Positions 11,507-22,723 of a stretch of DNA of 64,000 bases are shown in pieces. Position 1 is the first letter of the stretch; every line of letters begins with the position of its first letter. A program made the position numbers and the translations under genes. Under the pieces are notes generated by a model. The model ran no database searches, was not told where the DNA came from, and saw nothing but the letters and a program-made list of their open reading frames with translations. Source of the DNA: Acephala macrosclerotiorum (lineage: Eukaryota; Ascomycota; Leotiomycetes; Helotiales; Mollisiaceae); contig MU119234.1 in assembly GCA_014904845.1 (NCBI GenBank), positions 124,001-188,000 on the forward strand, given 5' to 3'.

Positions 11507-12113
11507 GATGAATTTGTCGCGCTTGATGATGCTAGGTTGAAAGATTAAAAGAGGATGAGAATTTAGTATGAGGCATGCGTTTTTAAGTAATTTTAAGGCT
11601 CAGTTCGAGCGAGACACCACTGCGGGTGAGATCAAGCTATCACGTGGATGTGAGCTTTGCGACTGTCCCTTCATGCAAATTGATGGATTTCTGCCTCAAA
11701 ACTGTTGACCCATTAGTTTTCTCATCTACAGAATCCGAGACGTCATACAAACTCTCATCTCCTCCTGGGCTTGCCACGTGACTAATCCCACACCTGAGTT
11801 TCTACCTTGAGCGACGGCTACCTATCAACCTTCAAATTGAGCTGAACTAATCTTCAGGAGCTGAATGTGGAGTGGAGTGTGTTTTAGACAAAACCAACGT
11901 GATGAGTCGACATGCAGGGTTGCGAGAGGGGTCGTGCATGCAGATGTTGGTGGCGTTCAGAACACCCTGAATCTTGACTCACTCAGCCTGGGGACAAACC
12001 ATCCAAATCAGCGAAGAAACATAATTGCTTCGACGCCCCTAACTCTTAGCATTCTGGAAGCTGCTGTATCTACCTTTGGAAACGCCTTGGCAGAAGCCAC
12101 TACGAAGATCAAA
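11507..12113. other. intergenic leader of BTB gene 1
   Basis: No gene recognised. A plus-strand frame at 11865-12158 overlaps the true first exon of the BTB gene only at its very end. The rest is leader sequence. Confidence 0.5.
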
Positions 12114-13241
12114 ATGCCTACCCTGAACGAGGCTATGCCAGGTGACTTGAGGCGGTGAGAACCTCCGAAATTCACAAATGCTTTGATTTAACCCCAGCTG
12201 ACTCATAAAAGCATCATGACTTCTGAAATTTTCATCCTCATCCCAAGCAACTCGAATGCAGCCTTTAAGATCCCGAAAGCGCTTCTATCCTCCATCTCCA
12301 AGCCATTCGGGGCCTCAGCAGAAGGTGGTTGGATCGAAACGGGCAATGGAAGCCATAAATTTCTTGTTCAAGACGAGAGTGGATCAGAAGCAGATGTGAC
12401 AGAGAACGTTCTAATTTGCTTTATTAAGTGGGCTTTCACAGGTCAATACTCCACGGAAGACGTCGGCATATCTTCCCACGTTGAACAGCAAATCCCACAA
12501 ACGGAAGAACCAGACTTTTGGGGAATAAGCAAGAAAGGGAAGAAGAATAGGAAATTTGGCAGAACAGGTAGGCAATGCCGGTCCGTTATTTGAGGGACGA
12601 GCACTAACCTGCCCGAAGAACCAAGTTTCGTTGAAGAGACTCCACCTCCCTCGGATTGGCCGGAGCCGGAGTCGGAGCCACCGGCCGATGAGTTTCCTGT
12701 CGAGACTGAAGCGCCTCCCGCAGAAGAAGCTAGTCTGGCCGAGCCTCCTGCCGAGACTGAAGCGCCTCCCGCAGAAGAAGCTAGTCCGACCGAGCCACAG
12801 GAGGAGATAGTAGAGTCGATATCAGGGAGCAATGCTTCCTCGGTCTCTAAGGAGGCATCCGCCGAGTCTCGAGAGAAGACTGATCCTCTCTTTCTCCACA
12901 TTCAAGTCTATGTTTTCGCGATCATATACCAGATCAATGAGCTCCAGAACGTCTCGAGAAGGAAGCTCAAGGCGTATCTCCAAGATATTGAGAGATCTAC
13001 GGACAATTATACCAGCAAAATGTTTGACATGCTGGACTACGCGTTCTTGCATTTATCAGATGAAGATAAATTGCTTCAATGGTTGGCCAAGTATTCTGCC
13101 TGGAAGTTAGGAACTCTGCGGGAAGACTTTACCAGGCTCGATGTTCTTCTCAGGGCAACAGACGGAAAATTTTCCTCGATGCTAGTGAGATGTGTCGCCC
13201 CATCTCAAGTTAATCCATTCGCTGGGCAGGGGTTTATGTGA
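12114..13241 (+). CDS. BTB/POZ-domain protein, copy 1
   Basis: Three exons (12114-12154, 12212-12567, 12619-13241) encode 339 aa. A 41-nt first exon gives MPTLNEAMPGDLR, then a CTGAC branch site sits just before the AAAAG acceptor. Residues 20-110 are a divergent BTB fold: FILIPSNSNAAFKIPKALLS, SKPFGASAEGGWIET, NGSHKFLVQD, ENVLICFIKWAFTGQYSTED. BTB domains dimerise and often recruit cullin-3 or partners, and fungal ones of this type are uncharacterised. The middle is acidic and Pro-rich, with a 17-residue unit (ETEAPPAEEASLAEPPA) repeated twice in tandem. The C-terminal half is helical and matches copy 2 at 17248-18190 (YAFLHLSDEDKLLQWLAKYS versus YALTHLPDADELLDWLAKYS). All joints keep frame. 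Confidence 0.82.
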
Positions 13242-13399
13242 CGAACCAGAAAGAAAGTCTCATCACATGGCCTCTTGAGCGCTGTAATATGAGCTAGGTG
13301 GAGGATAAAGGGACGCCTGAAATTGAAGTTGCGAGTGTGTGATGCGAGCCCGAACAATTGGTTGGAGCTGGGAAGTTCTCTTTTGTGTGACTCAAACTC

Positions 13400-15601
13400 T
13401 CAATCATCTTTAACAAACTTCCAACCACTTTCTGTCTTGCTCAACCTGACGTGCATTTGCCTTGCTTCGTATGCCATCTCATCCATTCCACATCTCGACT
13501 CGTAGAATCTCTGCGGCAGATCTGTCTCCAGCCGACAAAACACCAGCGATAAGGCATAAGACTTGAAGTCATGGCTTCCACTGGACAACGCATATCTTGA
13601 CGTCGTCTGGATGACCATTCCCACGAAAAAGATAAGCGTCAGTGCAAAGAGCGCTGCAGGAAACGTCAACCATTCCCAGCGGACATGTACGCAAGTCTCC
13701 AACAGCAAAACCTTCCCAACTGTGAATGGACTATTGAGAGGCTGGCCGTTCTGGCGGACATAATTTGTCATCGAATTTGAGATGTTTTTGAAGTTGCTGG
13801 CAATGGTGACATCGCTAACATTGCCGGAATTGAAGATAGCTAGGATGAAATCGCTCGTCCCTCCTAAAGTCTCTGGAGCTTCTCCTGCGTGACCTTTAAA
13901 CACTCCCCCAAGGTAGGAACCAATACTGAGTATTGTACCTGTTGTTGTTTGATATATACAAGCTGGGTTGATGGGGAGAATGGACAACAGCTGTGTCGAG
14001 TTGACTTCAAAATAGGTTGCTAAATCGGAAGCGTTCATACCCGCTGGGTATTGCGTGAAATATCCCAACCATTTCGTAGTTTCATTGAACTCGTAACCAG
14101 CTTTTTGCAATGTCTGTTTTTCGGCGTCGTTCAAACAAGACATATCAATGGTAGATGTGTACTCGCTACTGCTGGTATTCGTGGACGCATTCCAGCTGCC
14201 TGGGTCGGAGTATAGCTCTTGCTCGATGAGTTTTCCGTTCTGAATAGAGGCATTGTATGTCTTGATACAAAGTGACAGTGAACATTCAGCAGCACCATAG
14301 CCTCGACATCCCCACGTAAGACCAGCTGCAGGATCGCAAGCGAATGTCAGATAGGATTCGTTGCCATTCATGTACGGTCCGTTGCTGTCTCCCAGTAGAG
14401 CTTGGATCGGGTCCGCGAAAGTGTTTGTTCCCAAGGAGAATTGCTCAGCATCCATAGGTGAGGCCCAGAGACCTGAAGGGAGTGTAAAGTTGAGAGTGCC
14501 CGATGAGCCACTAGAGGTGGTGTTGTCGGAAAAGACTATCGTCTCATTGTTCATTGTGATAACTACCTCTGATGATATATCTTTGCATGTGCTGCAGAAA
14601 CCTAGACTCCGGTACTGGGGAAATGTACAATTTCCAGTAGGACAAGTGAAAGGTGTTGCAACACTGCTAGGGCTGAAAACCCCGACATTAACGGCGGACT
14701 GGAGACCTAGATCCACGGTGTCCAAGTTCGCGCCAATATGAATTCCGCCGTTGATGTACTGATTTGTCCGGGGAATCGATGCATTCGATGTGAATGAAAT
14801 CTGTTCACAGGGGGAGTATCTGACTATTTGTTGGGCAAACGGATCGATAGCGATAGCAATAATAGTAATTACAGCTCTAAATGTGGTCAAGAAGTTTCTG
14901 TGAACTACGTTAGCCCTTAAGTTGCTCTATTAGGACAAGATATATACCTGCCACGGATCGCCCAAATGAGCTTGAAAGCACCAACTGGACCTCGAGATGC
15001 CTCGTCAAATCTCTCCAGATCTCGAAGCGGCCTGGTGTTTCCGAACCAAGTCCACTTCAGCTGTCCCAGGCCTATCTCGCATCAACACATGTTCACGGAG
15101 TAGTTCGTTCTACTCACCTTGACACAAAATGACGAACATAGCTGCCTTAAGCAAAATGACATAAAGCGATATCAGCGAGTTCAAGGATATGTCGTAAGGC
15201 AGTTGGGGTAGTGGCTGGTTTTCAAAAGGTACTAACGTCGCGGCGATGGCAACCAAAGATACTATCCCGAGGAAGCAGCAGGCGACTTCCACTTTCCAGC
15301 CATTGACAGCTCCAAGCCAAGTAGAGTATTTGTTAACATATTTGTTAGACTGGGCCTCGACCGTCTGTGAGTTCCACTCCGGTTTTCCCTCATTAGAAGA
15401 TGACCTTGGACCACCCTCATTCATCAAAGGGACAAACGGCTCTTCATGAGTTGCTCTGGCATTGCCGTAGTCGGTAGGACCGTCTCGACCGTTAAATGAT
15501 GAAGTGAGGGGTACGTTTGTGAAGTTAGAAGGAGCATAATAATTACCGGATGGTACAGGCTTCCGGCTTATTCGTCCTGGAGGACTTGCCCAATCGTCCA
15601 T
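13400..15601 (-). CDS. DUF3176 integral membrane protein
   Basis: Three exons (15118-15601, 14948-15071, 13400-14897) encode 701 aa. The N-terminus is cytosolic and Pro/Ser-rich. Two membrane helices follow (VEVACCFLGIVSLVAIAATL and SLISLYVILLKAAMFVILCQ), then the DUF3176 hallmark GQLKWTWF with RPLRDLERFDEASRGPVGAF. Exon 3 opens with FRAVITIIAIAIDPFAQQIV. A large predicted extracellular part with many N-glycosylation sites and Cys (FTCPTGNCTFPQYRSLGFC) comes next. A last helix (WLTFPAALFALTLIFFVGMV) and a short tail close the protein. This is a common Pezizomycotina surface family of unknown function. It is transcribed toward BTB copy 1, about 160 bases from the latter's stop. Confidence 0.88.
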
Positions 15602-16304
15602 TGTTCCTTGATCTGTACAAGAAACAGCATCAGATCAAAGTTGTTGAGATGAAGTCGAATGACGCATGTGGTTGCCGAGGGGGCGTTTTGAGGGATCGTG
15701 CGGATTGAGGCTGCAAAGTCGCACCACCACATGCTAGGGCATCTGGGCCATCCTATGAAGTATCGCCTAGAAATTACAAGGCATGAACGCCAGCAGGATC
15801 CCGGAAGGCTGGTGAGCTAGCTTTAGCGAGCCGTGAAGGTCCAATAATAATATAAAGAGGCGCAAACACGAGTGCGGCTGATATTTAATCCGCTGTCCAC
15901 AAGCCACAAGTGCAAGGGGCCTTGAAGAGAACAGCGAGGCGCAGTGCGGCACAACAACTTTGTCGAATGGAACGGACTGAATTTATCGTCCCTGAGTTAT
16001 TATTGGCGCTGGATCGCATTGAGTCGCACGATCCTAAAAAGGTGCAGCTTAGGGCTTGGAAAGCACCTGCCATGTCTGGTAAGCCTTGAACTTTGACATC
16101 CTTCAACATCTTCTCTCCAGAATTTTTAATTCTTTAAGCTTCAGACCTCGAAAGTAGGGCGAAGCAGATCACTGAGTACTGCTTGGAACATTGAAGGAGA
16201 TTTGATCAATCAAATTCCGCCTTCCCTATCCTTTCTCTCCACGATTGAACAACATCTCGGCACTAGCCGAATTTTCTTGTCAGGAGTTCCAACTCAACCT
16301 CAAT
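15602..16304. other. intergenic, shared upstream region
   Basis: About 700 bases between the divergent DUF3176 gene and the GPI-protein gene. No gene or RNA seen. It probably holds both promoters. Confidence 0.5.
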
Positions 16305-16871
16305 ATGACTCTTCTCTTTATCCCGATCGTTATCGTCGTAGTGTTTATGAGCACAACGATCAATGCATTCTCCGAAATTATCGAACATCAGACGGGAACG
16401 TGCTCTGACACAGGCCAGGTCCAGTGCGGTGCAAATACATGTCTTCCAAAGGGATATACTTGTTGTCCAGATGCTTTGATTGGATGCTTCACCACGACTG
16501 CATACTGCTATCTCAATTCGACTGATACATACGGCTGCTGTGGTCTCGGGAATACTTGTAGAGATGGGCAAGGGAACAATACATCCTCTAGGACGACCTC
16601 AACTTCTCATGGAACTTCGAAGGTCACTAAAACCTCCTCCGCTGCATCTTCAACAACCTACGCGTCGATCATCTCCACCAGTACATCCGTTCAGACTTTA
16701 TCGCCTTATTCGTACCATCCGTCCACGTTACCTACTGTTTCGATCGCGACGACAACATCGACAGCTCCTAGTTCAACAACAGCTGCCTCCCAGGGTACTC
16801 GAAGACTCGCCCGTGGTGTTTCTTCACTCTATTGGTTCGCTTTCACGTTTCTGGGACTTTTCACCTTTTGA
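16305..16871 (+). CDS. GPI-anchored Cys-rich wall protein
   Basis: A single exon of 188 aa. The start is the ATG at 16305, which opens a strong signal peptide (MTLLFIPIVIVVVF, then TTINAFS). An earlier in-frame TTG is not used. Residues 30-85 hold a compact domain of ten or more Cys (CSDTGQVQCGANTCLPKGY, TCCPDALIGCF, YGCCGLGNTC), the pattern of small fungal wall proteins with paired CC motifs. A Ser/Thr-rich stalk of about 75 residues, likely O-mannosylated, follows. The C-terminus (GVSSLYWFAFTFLGLFTF) is a hydrophobic GPI-attachment signal with a basic residue cluster before it. Likely location is the outer plasma membrane or the cell wall. Role unknown. Confidence 0.82.
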   Translation: MTLLFIPIVIVVVFMSTTINAFSEIIEHQTGTCSDTGQVQCGANTCLPKGYTCCPDALIGCFTTTAYCYLNSTDTYGCCGLGNTCRDGQGNNTSSRTTSTSHGTSKVTKTSSAASSTTYASIISTSTSVQTLSPYSYHPSTLPTVSIATTTSTAPSSTTAASQGTRRLARGVSSLYWFAFTFLGLFTF

Positions 16872-17247
16872 ACAAGGGAGAGGACAGAGTTGTTGTAATC
16901 AGAGAAATGGTTGATGGGATTTCTTGGGCTGAAATCACGGTCTAATATTTCGATTCGACGGGTTCTAACAGATGTCCTCACGTTCTATGATCTTGCCTTC
17001 TCTCGTTGTTCTTGCTGCTGTTTATTTCAGGCCGTTGTGAGGCTGCAACCTCCCGTTCAAACCTGTCTCAGCCACAGCTCAGCCACTTACGCTACGATGC
17101 ATTGCCAGCGAAAAGGCTCACACGCTGGACGGAATCATGAATATTTTCAACGAATCTCTCCCTCACCTCTCGTCGCCTCACGATTCATCTCCGTGGGAGC
17201 CAAGAACTTTGAACGCGTTTTGGAGGAACAGAGGGATAGTACGCAAG
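16872..17247. other. spacer before BTB copy 2
   Basis: No gene. The plus-strand frame 16911-17348 is mostly leader and only its end overlaps the first exon of BTB copy 2. Confidence 0.5.
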
Positions 17248-18190
17248 ATGCCTACCCTAAACAACGCCGGTCCAGGCGAGGTGGTTCAGTAAGGCTAGCC
17301 ATGAATTATTTGAAGAATCTTGGAGCTTATCTCGTGTTAGATTTCTGACTTCGAATTTGTTTACCCTCGTCCCTAGCGGATCAGACACCGAATTAAAGAT
17401 ACATCAAGCTCTCCTCAAGTCGCTTTCGCCGGCATTTAAATCCACATCAGAAGGCGGCTGGGCTGAGACAGAGTTGGGCATACACAAATTTCTGGGGAAT
17501 ACTGGCGGGGAGGACGCGGTGGTTACTGAAGAGGTTTTGCTTTGCTTCATCACCTGGGCATACCTTGGCGACTACAATACGGAGACCGTTGACGTTGCTT
17601 CTCAGGTAACCGGGAACAATGCCATCGACAATTTTGGTGGAGTAAAGAGCAAGTCAGTCAAGATGCAGGGGAAGGCTTTCCCTGTGAATATCTATTATGA
17701 TGACGCAGGATATCCCTACGAGGGTTACGGAAACCAAGCCGTTGCATCTGCAACAGCAGTGACGAAGAGCAACACCTCTTCTCAACTTGGCACATCTGGA
17801 ACGACCACACCCCGCCCCCACTATCTCCTGCTCAATATCCAAATCTACGTATTTGCCAACATCTATCTGATCCAACCTCTCAAGGCGCTCGCACAAGAGA
17901 AAACCATTGCCTATTTAGAGTCAAAGCAGAACAACAGGAAGACCGAGATTGATGTTGTCGTGGATGCGCTCGATTATGCGTTAACACACCTCCCTGACGC
18001 TGACGAACTACTCGATTGGCTTGCCAAATATTCCATTTGGAATATCGAAGCATTGCGAAGCGACTTCGGTCGATTTGATACCCTGATGAGGAAGGCGGAT
18101 GCTAGGTTTGCCGGACTTTTAATGAAGCATGTGGTTCCCAGCCATATCAGTCCTTTCCAAAGACAGAAGAATCAAAATCGATACTACTGA
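17248..18190 (+). CDS. BTB/POZ-domain protein, copy 2
   Basis: Two exons (17248-17288 and 17341-18190) encode 296 aa. As in copy 1, a 41-nt first exon starts MPTLNNAGPGEVVQ and ends in the same phase, so the two genes share their first intron position. The BTB part reads LFTLVPSGSDTELKIHQALL, FKSTSEGGWAETELGIHKF and EEVLLCFITWAYLGDYNTE. The middle is shorter and lacks the acidic tandem repeat. The helical C-terminus keeps LLLNIQIYVFANIYLIQPLK and DELLDWLAKYSIWNIEALRS. It lacks the second intron of copy 1. A dispersed duplicate: the two copies are separated by the DUF3176 and GPI genes. Binding partner unknown. Confidence 0.82.
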
Positions 18191-18258
18191 GTTGGCTTTG
18201 GTCGATGCTCTGTGAAGATCTTTGGCATGATAGAATGATGTTTTGCAATATATCGCTA

Positions 18259-21200
18259 CTACCACGTCCCAGTGTTTCCTTGGTGGAAACTCCGTCTTGA
18301 AAACAGCTTTAGTGGCGATCTGAAGGCCTGCGTTGGTTTGATATCAGTCTCCCCACTAGGAAGCGCGTGCGGTGAGCCTGGAGGCAGCATTCTCCTCAAG
18401 TCCTGCAAATCGTTCTCGATCTTTGCGCATAAAGGATATGTCATTTTCAACTTCACATCCCCTTTCCGAAGTGCCTCCACGCAGGCCTCAACTGCCTCTG
18501 ACCATTTTTGCTGCCGAGCATACAGCTTTGATAACTTCCATGTCGCGAACACCGTATCAGGATGCTCTTCTCCACTTGCTTTCCGAAGCTGGGCAATTGT
18601 TTCTGTGGCTACTCTTTCTGCTTGCTCGTATAAATCTTGACGCGTCTTCCCTTCCGCAAGCGCCCCTTGACGCGAGTAAACTTTGGATAGCTCGCCGCGA
18701 CCCATCAAGACGCCAGGATGTTCCTTTCCCAATCCTCGTTCTGCAGCAGGAATTCCTTTATCCAGGAGTAGTTTGGCCTCTTCGAGTTTGCCAAGCTCGA
18801 TGATAACTTTGCAGTAGCTGCAAACTGCCCATAACGTCCATGGATGCTCTTCACCAAGAAGCTGTCGTCGTTGTTGAAGAACCTCGAGCACATTTTGATA
18901 GGCCGCATTCAATAGTGTTGTGTCAGATTGGTGTGTCAAAGTGAGCCAGCAGTCCAGTTGGGCCATTGCCATGTTTTGCTTTGTACTGAGAAGACTCAGA
19001 AGAAGATCGAGGTTTTGGTCTGTGAAGTCCTGTTTGGGCGCGCTTGAACTCGTTGGCGGCTGTGCGCTTTGCATTTGATTCTTGAGCGCTTTTGTGTTTC
19101 GACGATATATTGGGAACTTCTTACTTCTAGCTTTCAACACAATTTGATGTATGTCGAGACTTTCTTGAAATCTGAGGAAGGATCCGAGGGTGACTCCATA
19201 CAGGTCTAGGGCCTCAAGAGTGTCGGGATGCTGTTCGCCCAAGTCTTTATGTTGTCTCATGCGATTTGCTGTGTCCTGCTGAAGTTCAAGCGCCTCATGG
19301 TGATAACCTCGAAGCCAGTATGACTTCCCAAGGTGAGTCATAGCACGTAGCGTGTCAGGGTGGTCGATTCCCAGGACGTTCTTGCGAGCTTCGACAACGC
19401 GTTGTTGGAGGGCGATCGCTTCGTCTAAGTTAGGCTTCTCTCCAAGACCCCACAATATGCCAGCGAGAGCTAGCATTGCCGACATTGTCCTCGGGTTTTT
19501 ATCGCCTTGAACTTGAATAAGAAGGTCTGTGACTTTGCTGAAATAGCCTAAGGATTCCTTGAATTGACCACAACTGGCATAGAGGTAGCCACATTTTGCC
19601 ACCAAGATTCCCTTCTCCCGAATAGTATAAACAGCTGTTGGTCGGAAAGTAACGGTAAATAGTTTGATTTTCCCCCACCACCCTCCATAATAAGGCATGA
19701 TGATTGGCTTGTCCTGAAATATGGGATCCCTAAGACAGGTGTGAAGATGAGGAAGAATTTGCTTTCTGAATTCGCCATGACTTTCCCCTGCATTACCAGG
19801 TGGCAGAAGTATTGACTCAGTCAAGACATTTATCGCCAGAGTCGCCCAGAGTCTCTTGAATACTAGTTTCAGACCATCATGAACCCAGTCTCTTAAGAGA
19901 GGGTGAATAGAAAGTTCTGCACCACTAGGAGATAAGGAGGTGAATGAAATGCTGCAGAGTGTCTTAATAGCAGCGTCGATTCTGAACTCGGTCTTGGTTT
20001 GGCCGTCCTGTCTGATAAACGGAGGTAATGCTGGAGGTGGTTGCAATCGTTTGACGGTTTCCTTTGCGAATAGCGTAAGATCGTCAATCTCGGACTCGGC
20101 ATCCTGTCTATTTCTCAAAGCTCGATAAAATATCTGGATGGGAATATGGTCGAAGTGATAGAAGCTGATAATTTTCAACAGATCAATGGCGTCTCTGCAA
20201 TCTTCTCTGTCGGTTGTTTCAAGATGCTCGAAAGAAACGTCGAACGAGGCGAATATGCTGTCCTCTTCTTCTTTGGTCGCAGTTTTTTCTCGGCGTTTGA
20301 CTCGGTAGTCTTCCCAATGCTTGAGGTATTTTTTAAGCGGCCACTTCTTCATATGTATGGTGGTGCCAGCCTGGACCATACCAAGAGCTAGACAGCCCAT
20401 ACATCGAACGATTTCCTTTCCCAGTTCCATTGTCGAGTCATCCCAAGGTGGTAGTCTTTTTGCACGGTCGAGCAATAACTGCAAAGCCGCGTCCTCGTTT
20501 AGGCCGGCAAGATTGAGGTCACCAACAGTGGCATACTTGCGGAACGTCGAGTTTCTCGTCGTAATGATTATGTGCCCATTATTTCCGCTCGGGAAAAGTT
20601 GGTCTAGATCCATAGACGGGTCATCGGCATTGTCGATTATCAAGAGCCAGGGTCGTGTTTGTGTGGCAAGCCACTCTTTGCCTTGCTCTTCGGTGGCGGC
20701 AGTTGAAAGACCTGCGATCCTTCCGATACTCGCAAACGAGTCCGAGGCACTTTCCCTTGACTTGGCCATTATCGTGAATATGGCACAATATCTGATTTAC
20801 GGTATGAGTTTAACTCGAATCCGCATCGAGTTGGACAGAATACTCACGTCTCCTTGTTGTCTTCCGCGAACTTTCAACAAATTTCCGTCTTCCCAGAACC
20901 ACCAATACCATGTATAACAAACCGACGCTGATAAGACACATTTTTGTCCGTTTTGGGGGCGATTAAAGCGGCCCTCATCGCGTTATACTCATCTGATCGT
21001 CCAACAAAACGCCACGTTCTCTCTTTTCCTGGTGGCCGAAACATATTTGGGGCAGTCACCTTCTCACCTCTGTCTGGAAGGCTGACGGATGCCCGAAGAG
21101 GCTCGATAGTAGTCCTCAGCCTTTCTGATGCCTCTTGCCTGCGATAATTCTGATCGTTTGTATGCGCCACTTTCCATCGACCCCTCACCTCGGTTGGAGC

Positions 21201-22220
21201 TTCAGCACAGCAACGTTCCAGGAAGGAGAGCACTACATTACATCGATCTTCGGAGCCGAACTTGACCATTGTGTTGTAGGTTCCGTCAATGCCACAACGT
21301 TCGGCAATAATTTGAACAGGGGCGGCGGTATCTTGTGGCACAACGATTCTTTCTAGGCTACCAAAGTCTGTTTCAACATCTTCCCACAGAAAGAACAATC
21401 GTGGGCGATTCAACGGAGGCAAGTTGATGAAGCGGGAAACAGCATCCGCTATGATTTCTGAGACTTTTGTGGCCTCACTCTCCAGCGTTTCTTCTTTTTC
21501 GGAGCAGTATTTGTTGGCGTTGGGAATTGCATCGCTGGCGGATGAGTCAAGAAATGATGCTGTTTTCAACGCAGCCCAAGTTGATGCATCGATATTTTCG
21601 AATGGGGTGGAGAAGAAGAGGATCGCATGTGCTGAAATCAGAATTGAGTTTCCAGTCCTGATATCCTTATTCCCTTCTGACTGCGCAAGTGCTTCCTTCA
21701 CAATCGTGCCACCTAGTCCATGGCAGATGAAGACAATCGGTCTCTGTTGGCACTTATTGTAACGGTCCGCGTATAGCTGTATCACCAAGGTATTGGCAGT
21801 ATTCGAGATCTCCTTCCTCGCAAATGCGGAGTCCGCGGCGAATTTTGACTTCCCTGAACCATGATATGTTGTTCGATTTGTGGCATCTTCGCCAAGGTGG
21901 TGGGAGGTAGAATTGACAGAACCTCGGATATGTGTGCGTGTGTTATGACCGAAGAATCCTCGGAGAGTATATCCAAAACTCAACACCCGAGCTGTCTGGA
22001 TTCTTTTGGGGATAAAATCTCGAAGCCATAACGTCCTCGTAACGGGGTCTGTCCATGTATGTGTGCGATGGCCCCCAGGTCCATGAACCGCGACAATGCT
22101 GTATGCTGTTAGTTTCTATTCGAGGCTCTTGAGTTAGGGACTCGACAGAATAACTCACTCAACTGCATCTTGGTGGTTCTGGTATCTGGAATCCTCCCAC
22201 AAACACTCAAGTCCACTCAT
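18259..22220 (-). CDS. NLR-type STAND protein: hydrolase / NB-ARC / TPR, with internal TGA
   Basis: Three exons (22159-22220, 20848-22098, 18259-20791) keep frame over 1281 codons with one internal stop. N-terminal domain: SERAC1-like alpha/beta hydrolase (DIVAVHGPGGHRTHTWT, RVLSFGYTLRGF, PIVFICHGLGGTIVKEAL, with Gly in place of the usual Ser nucleophile). The P-loop GIGGSGKTEIC follows and is directly followed by TGA at 20874-20876. The frame then continues KFAEDNKET, an intron, YCAIFTIMAKSRES, and NB-ARC blocks (TRPWLLIIDNADDPSMDL, GHIIITTRNSTF, GCLALGMVQAGTTIH). The C-terminus has kinesin-light-chain-type TPRs (LGIDHPDTLRAMTHLGKSY, EEHPDTVFATWKLSKLYARQ). Fungal NLRs of this design act in non-self recognition and cell death. 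The TGA (perhaps from CGA) would split it into a hydrolase and a P-loop-less NB-TPR protein starting at the ATG at 20769. Confidence 0.82.
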
Positions 22221-22723
22221 TCTGCGGCATGCAGTAGTGTCGATATCGCAGCAAGTTCAGCCACGACGTGGGCATGATCATTGAACAGCTTGCCGACATG
22301 AAAGCCAAGCAGGTGAAAATACAATGATAGAGAAGCTTCAGTAGAGAGGCTAGCCTCCATCTCCTCAGCAGGTAATTGAATCGGAATAACGGCAGGATAT
22401 CGGATGCGACGTTGGGAGGAACGCGGCAGTATTTGACGCACAAGATAGCGCCCTGAAACCCGACATGCATGCGCCCGAAAAGCCCTATCATCCCCCCTGA
22501 TAACGCCACATCCCGTGTCCCGATGGTACCGAAATAGTGATGTTGCCGGCCTGGCGCTGACGAGCCAAAACTTCATCCACTCACCAGTACGTGTGATCGC
22601 TCATCCATCCTCAACTTGCATATCCTGACACGTCCCCCGGATTATACGCGCCCATAGACACACGAAATTGCACACTGAAGAACTCTAATCTCTCTCCATT
22701 TCGATCTTTCTCGCGAAGGCGTG
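22221..22723. other. divergent promoter region of NLR and P450
   Basis: About 500 bases between two divergent genes. Two overlapping minus frames (22207-22576) have no domain. Likely a shared regulatory region. Confidence 0.5.

Noticed and set aside
20769..20800. ATG at 20769 as the true start of a separate TPR gene
   Set aside because: Homology and frame continue upstream through a good intron into the P-loop exon, so one gene with an internal stop is the better reading. The short form is kept as a possibility.
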